From CAWATZ01 sp963784995 (GTDB lineage: Bacteria; Planctomycetota; Planctomycetia; Gemmatales; Gemmataceae), in assembly GCA_963784995.1 (NCBI GenBank), contig CAWATZ010000002.1, positions 1,302,001-1,366,000 on the forward strand: a DNA stretch of 64,000 bases, given 5' to 3'. Positions 28,383-37,244 of the stretch are shown here, piece by piece (the first letter of the stretch is position 1; the number at the start of each line of letters is the position of its first letter). Under the pieces are notes generated by a model that was not told where the DNA came from, searched no databases, and saw only the letters and a program-made list of their open reading frames with translations. Position numbers and translations under genes: made by a program.

Positions 28383-29546
28383 TCAAAACTGCACAACTCG
28401 CTTGCCCAGCCTCTGCCGCAGCGTCTCCCGCACCCGCGGCGTCAGCGCCTGGCCGCAGCGCAGATACAGCGTCTGCATTCGCTGCAAGTTCGTCGAGCGG
28501 GCCAGCGCCTCCAGGCTGGCGGCGCTGAGGCTGTTGTAATCCAGGTCGAGATGCGTGAGCTGACCCAATACGGCAGACCGTGCCAGCACCTCGACGCCGG
28601 GCCCGGACAGGCCGTTGCTGCCGACGTAGAGCCGCTTCAGCGCCGGCAAGCGAACGCTCTCCGCCAGCGCGGTCAGGCCGGCATCCTGGATGACGTTGAA
28701 GCCCAGCCAGAGGACTTCCAGCCGCCGGCTTCGCAAGGAGCGAGCCAGGGCCGAGGCGCCCGTGAAGGTGATGCTGTTGCTGCGCAGGTCCAGCGCGGTC
28801 AGCTGATCCAGCAAGGGTGAAGAGGCCAGCAGTTCCACGCCGGCGTTCCCCAGCTGGCAATAGTTGAGCAGCAGGGTGCGCAAGACCGGCAGCCGGGCCG
28901 AGTCGCTCAACCTTTCGATCCCTTCCGGGCCCAGGGCGTTGAAGGAGAGGTCCAGCGTCTCCAGCCGGACCAGGGAATGAGGGTTGGCCACGGTCGGCGC
29001 CAGCATCGCCGAGAGGCCGCGAGCGCGGAGACTGGTCAGGCCCTGCAACCCGGAATCGAAGAAACGCAGCAGGACGCCTTCCGACGCCCCGGAGCAATCC
29101 AGCTCCAGGGCAGTCACCCGGCTCAGATGGGGCGAAACGGTCAGCGCGGGCAGGTTGGCCGACCGGGCGGACAACTCGACCTCGGCGATGGGGGCCAGCT
29201 CGAAGAGCCGGTCGGCGTGCCGCAGGAACGCCACCGCGTCGAGCCGGACAGTCTCGACAAAGCCGCGGCGGAACTCGTAGCTGCGCACCAGGGCCTTGAC
29301 CGGGCCGGCCCAGGTCCGGCCAAACTGCTCGCGCAGCTCCTGCTCCCGCCGTTGCGTGGCCGGCCAGCGCGGATCGTCGGGGTCCATCTGCTCCAGGTCG
29401 CACTGCAAGCGGATAAACTCGGCCCGGGCCGACAGCACCGGATCGTCCGTGTCCTGCAGCCAGTCGGCATAGATCAATCGATGGACGAGGCCGTCCGGCT
29501 CCTCGCGGATGGCCTGCTCGAACGCCTCGGGAATGGTGCTGATCAT
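28383..29546 (-). CDS. TIGR02996-domain leucine-rich-repeat protein, larger paralogue
   Basis: This 387-residue protein starts with the same domain (FEQAIREEPDGLVHRLIYAD and an adjoining WLQDTDD). About eight leucine-rich repeats follow, for example LETLDLSFNALGPEGIERL and LTHLDLDYNSLSAASLEAL. Repeats are of the ribonuclease-inhibitor-like type with period near 27. The final helix (VRETLRQRLGKRVVQF) is basic. Together with the downstream gene it looks like a duplicated pair, and both probably share a promoter in the 29547-29722 gap. Confidence 0.87.
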   Translation of the reverse strand: MISTIPEAFEQAIREEPDGLVHRLIYADWLQDTDDPVLSARAEFIRLQCDLEQMDPDDPRWPATQRREQELREQFGRTWAGPVKALVRSYEFRRGFVETVRLDAVAFLRHADRLFELAPIAEVELSARSANLPALTVSPHLSRVTALELDCSGASEGVLLRFFDSGLQGLTSLRARGLSAMLAPTVANPHSLVRLETLDLSFNALGPEGIERLSDSARLPVLRTLLLNYCQLGNAGVELLASSPLLDQLTALDLRSNSITFTGASALARSLRSRRLEVLWLGFNVIQDAGLTALAESVRLPALKRLYVGSNGLSGPGVEVLARSAVLGQLTHLDLDYNSLSAASLEALARSTNLQRMQTLYLRCGQALTPRVRETLRQRLGKRVVQF

Positions 29547-29722
29547 GACGGTCTTTCCCGGTGTTGGATCAAGGGAATCATGTCCTCTGCTGATTGTACC
29601 GAATCGACAGCCGGTCCCTCCAGAGGTCAGCCGGAGAAATCCGCCTTGTGGACCAGGGCTCGGCATATCATAGCAGGGACGCTGATCGAGATCCGACCTG
29701 TTCCTGGAGAACGCTGCCGGCG

Positions 29723-30412
29723 ATGTTGTCGCGTCCGCCGTTTCTCGCCTGGCCGGGCTGGGGCCTGCTTGGCGAGGCCCTGCTCCTGAGCCTGGCCCAG
29801 GGCCTGTGGTGGATCTTGATCTACCACGGGGCGAACTACCTGACCGGACAGCACACCTTCCGCGTTCCCCTTCACTTGCCGTGGGAGCTGGCAATCCCCT
29901 TTGTCCCGGCCTTCATCCTGGCCTATCAGTCTCTCAGCCTGGCGTTCACTCTCGCCCCGTTTATCCTGCGCAGCCGGGCGGAGTTGCGCACCTTGACTCG
30001 GACCCTGTTCCTGGTAACGGCTGTTGCCGGGGTTGGCTTTGTTCTGGTGCCGGGCGAGCCCGCTTACCCTCCGGCTGATCCAGGGGCCTGGTCGGACCTG
30101 TTTGCCATCAATCGCCAGGTGGTCTTGCAGTACAACATGGCTCCCTCACTCCACGTCGCCCTGAGCTGTGTGGTGCTTGCCGCCTATGCCAGGCGGTGCC
30201 GGGGGGTGGGCAAAACCCTCCTGGCCGGCTGGGCGGGCCTGATCGCCCTGGCCACGCTGCTGACGCATCAGCATCACCTGGTGGACGTGATCAGCGGGCT
30301 GGCTCTGGCCTGGGCCGGGTATCGCTTCTGCTACTGTCCCCGGGTCGAACCAGCAAGAGCGGCTCAAACACCCCCGGCCAATCCGTGCCCTGATCCAGTA
30401 CCGCCGGCTTGA
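29723..30412 (+). CDS. PAP2-superfamily membrane phosphatase
   Basis: This 229-residue membrane protein has five to six hydrophobic helices. The PAP2 motifs are visible: PSLHVALS (motif 2, His and Ser-Leu-His) near residue 142 and THQHHLVDVISG (motif 3, with HxxxD) near 182. Family members remove phosphate from phosphatidic acid or polyprenyl diphosphates. It converges with the GH3 gene and overlaps it by 122 bases, a large tail-to-tail overlap. A role with the lipid-like operon opposite is an attractive inference. Confidence 0.83.
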   Translation: MLSRPPFLAWPGWGLLGEALLLSLAQGLWWILIYHGANYLTGQHTFRVPLHLPWELAIPFVPAFILAYQSLSLAFTLAPFILRSRAELRTLTRTLFLVTAVAGVGFVLVPGEPAYPPADPGAWSDLFAINRQVVLQYNMAPSLHVALSCVVLAAYARRCRGVGKTLLAGWAGLIALATLLTHQHHLVDVISGLALAWAGYRFCYCPRVEPARAAQTPPANPCPDPVPPA

Positions 30413-31970
30413 TGTCGCCCCACTTCCGGCCACGAGCCAGCAAGTGCCGCTGATAGAGCAGCCAACCTGGCTCCTGTGCCGGGTCCAGCAAGGCGACCTC
30501 GACCGGCTTCAGCTGGCCGACGCCGCTGGCATGGCGGTAATACGGGTTCTCTTCCAGCCCCGCTTGCAATTCCTGTTGCAGTGACTGAAGTTCCTCGTCC
30601 GTTAGCGGAGACAGAATCTGGAGATAGAGCCGGTATCCCGGAGGACAGCCAGGAACGGGAACCAGCAGCACAAAGCGAACCGGGAGACGTTGCAGCGGCC
30701 CCAGGCGCTCCACGACCTGCCGGACGTGAGGCTCCGCCAGCTTCTCGCCCACCAGATCGCTGATCCGGTCCGCTTTGCCGACAAAGCGCAGCAAGGGGGC
30801 CTGATGGGAATGGCCGACGATGGCGACCTCATCCCGGAGCGGATAGCGATAAAGCCCCCCCGCGGTGGTCAGGATGACGCGATACTTGCCGCCGCGCTCC
30901 AGTTCGTGAGCCAGCCGGATGGTCTGGCCATCCTCTTCCTGGAACTCAAAGAAATGACAGCGTGCGGCCAGGACCGGCGCGGGCTGGTTGACCAGGGGCA
31001 GCGAGACAAAGCCCTCGGTGGCCAGCAGTCCCTTGGGCTGGATCTCGACGGTGGGGAAGTGCCGCCGCAGTTCCGGCAGAAAGACGCCGGCGGCGGCATC
31101 GGCCCAGCAGCTGATGAGACGCAGGCGAGGCCAGAGTTGGGCCCAGGTTTCCGCCGAGGTTCCGCCTTGGCGGCAGATCCGGGCGATGCGCTCCGCCCGC
31201 GCCGGGTCGGGACGCAGCCAGGGTGGCTTTCCGGTCCGCAGGTCATGACAAAGTTGATCCTGCCACTCCGAAAATGGCGCCAGCAGCGCGATCAGGAAGG
31301 TGGGGTTCCAGATCGAGATCAGCGTCAGGTCCTCGGCTGCGAGCAGAGCCAGGAGCGTGGTGTAGCGGAAGCTGGTCAGATCCGACATCCGGCTGACCCA
31401 TCCGGGGACCACCAGAAGCCGGCGCAGGAACAGCCGCTCGATCAGCCCCAGATACTCAGCATCTTCGCTGAAGCCGATCGGCAGTCCGCCGGGGCTGCGC
31501 CGGGGCGGTCCCAATGCCGGAGAGATGGACCAGTAAGCCCGTCCCTGGCGGAGTGCGGGGCGGTGCCAGAACAGGTCCGCGATCCAGGCCGAGACGCCGC
31601 GCTGGAACTGGCGGCGCAGGCCGGCCGTGCAGGGGATCAGTTTCTCGCTGGAGACGGTGCCGCTGGTCGGCTCCAGCAACTGGACGGGCTCGTGGGTCAG
31701 GACACGCTGTTCCCCGGCGGCGATGCGTTGCACCGCGGCGGCCAGGCTCTCCGGATCGGACAGAGGCACACTCTGCTGATAGGAGCGGGGATCGCAGATC
31801 GCGTCGAACCGATGGGCGCGTCCGAACTCGGTATCGCGGTTGGCCTGGAGGATGCCTTGCAGCAGCCGGGCCTGAGTCGCGGCCAGGTTCCGGCAAGCGG
31901 ATTCGAGGCGGAACCGTTCCAGGCAGCCGCTCAGCATCCAGGCGGTGTTGAGCCAGGAGGCCAGGCTCAC
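30291..31970 (-). CDS. GH3-family acyl-acid amido synthetase
   Basis: GH3 proteins activate a carboxylic acid with ATP and join it to an amine, usually an amino acid. This 559-residue protein has the family outline: ATP-binding VQLLEPTSGTVSSEKLIP near residue 100, SAYWSISP-like YWSISPALG, a central GLLATEGFVSLPL, and GGLYRYPLRDEV near residue 390. The GTG at 31970 overlaps the upstream stop as GTGA, supporting this start and translational coupling. It is the last gene of the nine-gene operon and probably makes or breaks an amide of the final product. Substrates are unknown. Confidence 0.88.
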   Translation of the reverse strand: MSLASWLNTAWMLSGCLERFRLESACRNLAATQARLLQGILQANRDTEFGRAHRFDAICDPRSYQQSVPLSDPESLAAAVQRIAAGEQRVLTHEPVQLLEPTSGTVSSEKLIPCTAGLRRQFQRGVSAWIADLFWHRPALRQGRAYWSISPALGPPRRSPGGLPIGFSEDAEYLGLIERLFLRRLLVVPGWVSRMSDLTSFRYTTLLALLAAEDLTLISIWNPTFLIALLAPFSEWQDQLCHDLRTGKPPWLRPDPARAERIARICRQGGTSAETWAQLWPRLRLISCWADAAAGVFLPELRRHFPTVEIQPKGLLATEGFVSLPLVNQPAPVLAARCHFFEFQEEDGQTIRLAHELERGGKYRVILTTAGGLYRYPLRDEVAIVGHSHQAPLLRFVGKADRISDLVGEKLAEPHVRQVVERLGPLQRLPVRFVLLVPVPGCPPGYRLYLQILSPLTDEELQSLQQELQAGLEENPYYRHASGVGQLKPVEVALLDPAQEPGWLLYQRHLLARGRKWGDIKPAVLDQGTDWPGVFEPLLLVRPGDSSRSDTRPRPEPAR

Positions 31971-32704
31971 GGCAGCACCGCTTTCGGGACACGCTCTGGC
32001 CCGATGACCCGCCAGGCGGCCCGGGTGTAATTGTCGCGCGTCAGGGGGGCCAGGCAGCACAGCTCGTCTCCCCGGACGTGCCCCGGGTTGCGCGCCAGGA
32101 AAAAGCGGACGTGCGGATCTTGCAGGCGCTCCGACGTGACGTCGGCGATCCCCTCACGCAGCCGGTACTGGCCTGGGCCCGCCCGGATCACTCCCGGTAT
32201 GGGATCGTAGGCGTCGGGATAGCGCGACCGGCCAAGGACGTCGATGATCGCCTGGAACCGGGGCAGCGTTGGAACGTCCGGACGCGGAAAGTATTCGCGG
32301 AAGAAGACCGGAAGGAAGCGATAGGTCTTGTACCCCTGAGAGATCAGGAACCAGTACGTCTCCTTCTCAGGATGGGCGTCGATCAGGGCCAGGGTCAGCC
32401 GGCCCCAAACGTGAGCGAGGGCCGGGTCGCCCCAGTGTTCCCGGTCGATGATGGTGTCGCCCGAAAACAGCACCTGGATCGATCGGCCCGCAACCTCGGT
32501 CTGAAGCAGGCGCTGCGTTGAGAAGCCGCACAGCTCGCCGCTGCTCCGATCGCTGAGCAGGATCACCCAGTGCTTCTCGTCCAGGTCGCGCTCAAAGCGG
32601 TCGCGTTCAACGCCGGCATAGTGCCGATCCATCAAGGCGAACATGGCCTGCCGCTGCCAGGGCGTGATTTCCTCCACGACGACCAGACGACCGGAAAGTC
32701 TCAT
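31967..32704 (-). CDS. GNAT-like acyltransferase family protein (245 aa)
   Basis: The start at 32704 follows AAGGAG. The protein resembles the GNAT fold in order of strands: VVEEITPWQRQAMFALMDRH, CGFSTQRLL, SIQVLFSGDTIID, and KTYRFLPVFFREYF. There is no textbook acetyl-CoA loop, so the donor may be an acyl-ACP or a long-chain acyl-CoA. Its stop is fused with the GH3 start. Product and acceptor are unknown. I am moderately sure of the fold but not of the activity. Confidence 0.65.
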   Translation of the reverse strand: MRLSGRLVVVEEITPWQRQAMFALMDRHYAGVERDRFERDLDEKHWVILLSDRSSGELCGFSTQRLLQTEVAGRSIQVLFSGDTIIDREHWGDPALAHVWGRLTLALIDAHPEKETYWFLISQGYKTYRFLPVFFREYFPRPDVPTLPRFQAIIDVLGRSRYPDAYDPIPGVIRAGPGQYRLREGIADVTSERLQDPHVRFFLARNPGHVRGDELCCLAPLTRDNYTRAAWRVIGPERVPKAVLP

Positions 32705-32725
32705 GGCGGCTCCTTCACGACTTTT

Positions 32726-32856
32726 CGACCCCTGCCGGCTTGCCCGGCAGGTGAAGGAGGTCAAAGGCTAGAAGACGCGAAGCAATATACTTTTTCCTTT
32801 CGCTCTTCCTCTAGCCAGCGACCTCCTTCACCTGCCGGGCAAGCCGGCAGGGGTCG
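32726..32856. repeat. Large inverted repeat between the two GNAT genes
   Basis: Arms of 36-37 bases are perfect complements: CGACCCCTGCCGGCTTGCCC continuing through GGCAGGTGAAGGAGGTC at the left and its reverse complement at 32820-32856. A second weaker inner stem (GGCTAGA with TCTAGCC) closes much of the 58-base loop. GGCTTGCCCGG within the arm also occurs in the element at 59980. It interrupts the operon and fills most of the 209-base gap. Confidence 0.9.
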
Positions 32857-32913
32857 TCGAATGTACTGCACTCTTCCCGCGTCGGGTAGAGAGAGGGGTT
32901 TCGGAACAGTCGG

Positions 32914-34029
32914 TCACAAGCTCCCCAGCTCCAGGTACGGTGGCCGGTCGTCCAGCGCGGCACGTTGCGCCTCTCCGGCGGGCCAGCAAACCAGGTACAG
33001 GCCTGCCGAGTAGCACGTCGTCTGAAACCGCCAGGCCGTCCGCAGCAGCGGATCGCGCTCGTGCAATCCCAGCAGCAAGTACGACCACGGCCCTCCCGCC
33101 GCTTGCCGACGCAGCGCCTCCAGCAAGCCGACAAACACCTCGGGATCATCCTCGGCCACGACCACGAGGGCAGCCGTCAGGTAGCGGAGCGTCGTCCCCG
33201 CCACTGGCAGGCCCGGCAGCCCCCGCACCCAGGCCCAGACATTGTAGAGCGGTCGGCTCAGGGCAACCCACCCTGCGTAGGAGTGGATCACGCTCTGGCG
33301 AAACGCATGCTGGTCCCACCCCGCGATGCAGCCGACCAGCTTGCCACCACGCCACGCCTGCAAGATCCGCTCGGGTGCCAGGTCTCGCAGCAGACCTTGC
33401 GGATTGAAAAAGTCTTCCTCTCGCCAGCATGGAAAGAACTGTCGCCGCTTCCCCTCCCGGTTCAGAAACTCGACCAGGCAGCCCAGCGTCTCCACACTGG
33501 CTGCTCTGACTTCAACCGGACCAGCTTTCGGCGCCGCTCCGGAACGGCGTGGGAGCGGAATCGCCAGCGTGTGATACCATCCCGCCGGATGATACGTCGG
33601 CAACCCCGCCCGACCCGAGGTCAGTACCTCGACCGCCATGCGGTTGTCCCGGGCGATGGTGGTCAGGTAGAACGGCGTCTGCCCATCCTCGTGCAGCTTG
33701 CGAAAGAACGCATATCCCCGGGCGATCAGGCCGCGATTGCGGTACTCCGGCAGCAGCCGCAGACTGCTCAGGTAACCGACCGATGCCGGTTGCCCGTTGA
33801 CGTGCAGCCGCCGGATCGAGCGGCAGCCATAGCCGATGATCCGCCCCGTCTCCGTGTCCCGGCAGGCGACGACCTGGCGCTGAAAGCCATCGACCACGGC
33901 CGCGTCGAACCAGCTGGGCTCGCGCTGAAAGCAAACGCTGATCCGGCCGGCCATGGGAGTCCTGGCCAGGACGCTTCGCAGGTCGCTGTCGTCGGCTGGT
34001 CCTGCCAGCTCAAACTGGAATCGGCTCAT
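32914..34029 (-). CDS. GNAT-family acyltransferase (371 aa)
   Basis: This larger protein has a clear GNAT core in residues 10-140: QREPSWFDAAVVDGF, IIGYGCRSIRRLHVNG, SLRLLPEYRNRGLIARGYA (acetyl-CoA loop with R-N-R-G-L) and FYLTTIARDNRMAVEVL. The second half (from about 190) is another helical/beta region that may be a second, degenerate GNAT copy. The start at 34029 lies 20 bases inside the end of the radical SAM gene. The substrate is unknown; the operon suggests N- or O-acylation of a lipid-like intermediate. Confidence 0.78.
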   Translation of the reverse strand: MSRFQFELAGPADDSDLRSVLARTPMAGRISVCFQREPSWFDAAVVDGFQRQVVACRDTETGRIIGYGCRSIRRLHVNGQPASVGYLSSLRLLPEYRNRGLIARGYAFFRKLHEDGQTPFYLTTIARDNRMAVEVLTSGRAGLPTYHPAGWYHTLAIPLPRRSGAAPKAGPVEVRAASVETLGCLVEFLNREGKRRQFFPCWREEDFFNPQGLLRDLAPERILQAWRGGKLVGCIAGWDQHAFRQSVIHSYAGWVALSRPLYNVWAWVRGLPGLPVAGTTLRYLTAALVVVAEDDPEVFVGLLEALRRQAAGGPWSYLLLGLHERDPLLRTAWRFQTTCYSAGLYLVCWPAGEAQRAALDDRPPYLELGSL

Positions 34030-35370
34030 CGGCGGTCGTCCACTCCGCGAGTCCTGCCCCCAACCGCAGCCCTTGCCGGCGATCGATGTCAAAGTGGGCC
34101 TGCAAGTTCAGTCCCAGGTACAGGGCTAGCATCAGCGGCGAGCGGCCATTGGCCCGGCGATCCCACAGGCGCTGCCAGAGCGAGCCCCAGCTGTAGAACT
34201 GCTGCCGGGCCTCCAGGCAGGCTTCCTTCAGCTCCTCCGGCGCCATCTTCCGCGGCTGAAACGACACGTCGCCGACCCGGCTCTCCGGGTCCAGCCACCA
34301 CTTCTTCTTGAGCAGCCGGCCCTCCGCCTCCAGGCGGTGATAGAGCGGCGTCCCGGGAAACGGGATCAGGTGGTTGAACGCGGCCAGGAACAGCTTGTGT
34401 TCGCGGGCAAACTCGACGCTGCGGCGGATCACCCGGCGGTCGTCGTTGTCGTAGCCAAAGACGAAGGTGCCGTAGACCGCCAGGCCGTGAACCCGGAAGC
34501 GAGCCAGGCTCTCGGCATAGCTGCCGCCAGCCAGGTTCCAGCTCTTGCCCATGTCGCGGAGGTTGGCCGGGTCGAGCGATTCCATGCCGATCAGCAGGCC
34601 CCGGCAGCCGCTCTTGACCAGCAGTTCCAGCAGTTCCTCGTCCTGGGCGATGTGGATGCTGGCCTGGCCGACCCAGCTGATCCGCAGGGGGATCAGCTCC
34701 CGGCACAGCTCGCGGGCCCGCAGCGGCTGGCTGACGATGTTGTCGTCCACGATGAAGAAGCGCCGGCTGCCGGTCGCCTCCATCTCGGCGGCCACGTCCC
34801 TTGCGGGCCGATGGTTCTGGGCGGCGTGGTGAAACGCGGTGATGGAGCAGAAGTCGCACTTGAAATTGCAGCCGCGGGCGAACTCCACCAGGGTGATGTT
34901 CAGGTACGGTTTACCGGCGAAGATTTCCCTCCGGGGACGAAGCCCGGCCAGGGAGCGCCGGCCCTGGCCGTCGTAGACCGGCTGGAGCTGGCCCCGGCGG
35001 GCGTCGTCCAGCACCTGCCGCCAGACCGGCTCCGCGTCGCCGACGATGATGGCGTCGGCTTCCTGCTGGGCCTCCTCCGGCAGCAAGGTGACGTGGTAGC
35101 CCCCAGGACCACCGGCACGCCGCGGGCCCGATACTGGCGGGCGATCTTGTACGCACGCAGGGCGGTGAACGTCTCCACGCTCATGGCCACCAGGTCGGTC
35201 TCTTCGTCGAACGGAATCTCCTCCATGCGGTCGTCGTGGAAGCGCACTTCCACGTCGGCCGGCGTCAGGCTGGCCAGGAGGGCCATCGACAGCGGCTGCA
35301 TCTGCCAGGCCCGGACGTAGGGCGTGTTCTCCTTTCGCCCCACGGACGGAAACACCAGGGTTACGATCAT
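34010..35370 (-). CDS. B12-binding-type radical SAM enzyme (one frameshift)
   Basis: About 453 residues after repair. The N-terminal half (VTLVFPSVGRKENTPYVRAW) resembles a cobalamin-binding domain of class B radical SAM enzymes; the His-containing DxHxxG motif is not obvious. The radical SAM cluster site is ARGCNFKCDFCS (CxxxCxxC) at about residue 165, followed by FFIVDDNI and GMESLDPANL. A one-base change near 35103 separates ARGVPVVLGA from GGYHVTLLPEEA. It starts at an ATGA overlap with the preceding gene and its end overlaps the next gene. Possible reactions include methylation or C-C bond formation on an unactivated carbon. Confidence 0.85.
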
Positions 35371-36017
35371 GCTGGCTTTCTCCGTCCAAACGCCGCCATC
35401 AGCAGCACGCCCGCGAACAGCCCAATCACGCCGGCAACACCGCAGCCCCAGTACAGGGTGTTGCTGGCCGCGGTCAGCAGTGGGTTGTCGAACAGCGGCG
35501 CCGAGGCATGAACCGAAGCGATCTGCCACTTGCCCTTGTCATTGACCATGGTAACGCTCCAGGGACCGTTAAGGTCGAACGTCCTGCCGGAGCGGAACTT
35601 GAAATGGCTGGTCATGGTGCCCCAGGAGATCGCTGTGTTGTCGCCGTAGGGGATGCTCAACTCTGGAATCTTCGGTTCGTCGATCGTGTAGCTCACCAAC
35701 GTGCTATCAGGGCCGCCGAGGTGTTTCTCGTAATACTCCTTGACGCCCTTGTGTCCACGCGAAATCGTCCCATCTTGCCACACGGCAACAATGTTGGGGT
35801 GCAGATACTCCATCAGGTCATCGATTTTCTGAGCATTGACGGCCTTGACGACTCCAGCGCGGAGTTCCCGCAGTTTGGCATGCACGGGGGCTTCCTTCTC
35901 CTCGGCCTTGTCTTTCTTGTCCGCGGTCGAGGGTTGTTCCCCATCGGCCACGGCGAGGGAGAGGCTGGCGCACAGGACAAGGAGCAGGGCTTTGCCAAAG
36001 ACGATTCGCAGCAACAT
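35367..36017 (-). CDS. Secreted NTF2/SnoaL-like protein with C-terminal membrane helix
   Basis: The protein (216 residues) has a signal peptide (to about residue 24, ending AVADG), a charged linker, an NTF2-like core (residues 50-160: VVKAVNAQKIDDLMEYLHPN, HKGVKEYYEKHLGG, WSVTMVNDKGKWQIASVH) and a terminal helix VAGVIGLFAGVLLMAAFG. SnoaL-like folds often bind small molecules or act as cyclases in biosynthetic clusters, but related ones are found in many other roles. The start follows GAAGGAGGTAG. The stop overlaps the radical SAM start. Confidence 0.75.
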   Translation of the reverse strand: MLLRIVFGKALLLVLCASLSLAVADGEQPSTADKKDKAEEKEAPVHAKLRELRAGVVKAVNAQKIDDLMEYLHPNIVAVWQDGTISRGHKGVKEYYEKHLGGPDSTLVSYTIDEPKIPELSIPYGDNTAISWGTMTSHFKFRSGRTFDLNGPWSVTMVNDKGKWQIASVHASAPLFDNPLLTAASNTLYWGCGVAGVIGLFAGVLLMAAFGRRKPA

Positions 36018-36062
36018 GACTACCTCCTTCGGTTGGGAGAGCAGGACCAGCGAGGCCATTCG

Positions 36063-37075
36063 TCAAGAGATACTCCGCGACGGGGTCCGGGGTTGCGGGG
36101 CCGGCTCCCGACACGGCCGCGGCCCCAGCCACTGTCGCCAGTACTGTTTCCAGTAGCTCAGCCGCGGCTCGTCCGGCGGCGACAGCCGGGGCAGATAGTA
36201 CCAGGGCACGTCAGGACGGCGGTGGTGGTTCAGGTCCCATTCGCCATGCAACAGCAGCCAGGACATCCACGACGACTGCCGCAGGTTCCAGGCCCCCTCG
36301 ACCACGTCGCGCGGCGAGAAGGCATGGCCGACGTACTGCCGGGTGGACCAGTTGAACGAAAAGCAACCGTACAGGATCAGCGTGTTGAGCCAGGACAGAC
36401 TCAGCAGCCAGAACAGCGGCGGCGAAAAACGCCACGATCAGCAGCAGTTCCAGACGCATCGCCCAGATGGCAGAACGCTCCAGGTTGGCCACGATGGCGA
36501 TGCCGCGAGCCGGGATTCGCTCCGCGCAGCATCTGCCAGCGGAGGATTCCGGGAAACAGAGCGAACAGCACCGAACCAATCGGGATCAGCGGCCAGAACA
36601 TGCCGCACAAGAGGTTGTACCATTGCCAGAACTTCAGGAAGCGATTGTCCGACGGATAGTACAGGTCGAACATCTCATGGTCGGTGCGATTGTGATTGTG
36701 GTGGTTCTGGTGCGTGGTGCGCATCAGCCGGAATGGGATGGGAAAGAGTAGGCCCGTGATGACGCCTGACAGGTAATTGAGACGAGCGTTGGACTGCAGG
36801 TTGCCGTGCGACGCCTCGTGCAGCAGGGCGTAGTTGGTGAGCATCAGGTAAGAAAAGGCGATACCCACCAGCAGAACGCTGTACCACGCCGTCAGTTGCG
36901 AGCCGAGCCAGAGCAAGGCCACACAGCCGGAAAAGACCAGGGCCACGAGGAACAGGTTGAGACGATCCGGGATCGGCATGTCCGGCGGCGTTGGGCCGTA
37001 GTCGGGGACGCCGAAGGTCGGAATCACCCGCTCGGCCTTTTCGGGAGTCGGAGGCGTTTGAGGGAGAGGGATCAT
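36063..37075 (-). CDS. Membrane fatty-acid desaturase (two frameshifts)
   Basis: About 337 residues when rejoined. The three histidine boxes of membrane desaturases are visible in order: HEASHG (about residue 89), HQNHHNHN (about 121) and HGEWDLNHH, which lies in a third frame near 36245. Frame breaks near 36520 and 36417 interrupt the middle; the amino acids between fit the family when joined (for example LNTLILYGCF). Family members use two iron ions and oxygen to introduce double bonds or hydroxyls in acyl chains. Its place in the operon suggests a lipid-derived substrate. ATG 37075 is the likely start. Confidence 0.82.
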
Positions 37076-37116
37076 GGCAACACCAATCACAATGTTCCCG
37101 TGGGTCGTGGCAGTAT

Positions 37117-37244
37117 CCGTGGGTGCGCTGCGCGACCCACGGCTGGGTTATGCAACCCCTTCGGGGTTGGTGGACAACGCGGGTCTGTTTTCTACCCCGA
37201 AGGGGTTGCATAACTCAGCCGTGGGTCGCGCAGCGCACCCACGG
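37117..37244. repeat. Palindromic repeat overlapping P450 3' end
   Basis: Arms CCGTGGGTGCGCTGCGCGAC and the complement near 37220-37244 flank a second palindrome, GCAACCCCTTCGGGGTT. The same design of nested palindromes is seen in the 2556 and 5654 elements, although the arm sequence differs. It overlaps the last 33 or so codons of the cytochrome P450 gene. Confidence 0.88.

Noticed and set aside
28366..29403. Long open frame inside the LRR gene
   Set aside because: It lies on the same strand in a different frame, is Gly/Arg-rich, and the LRR frame is unmistakable.
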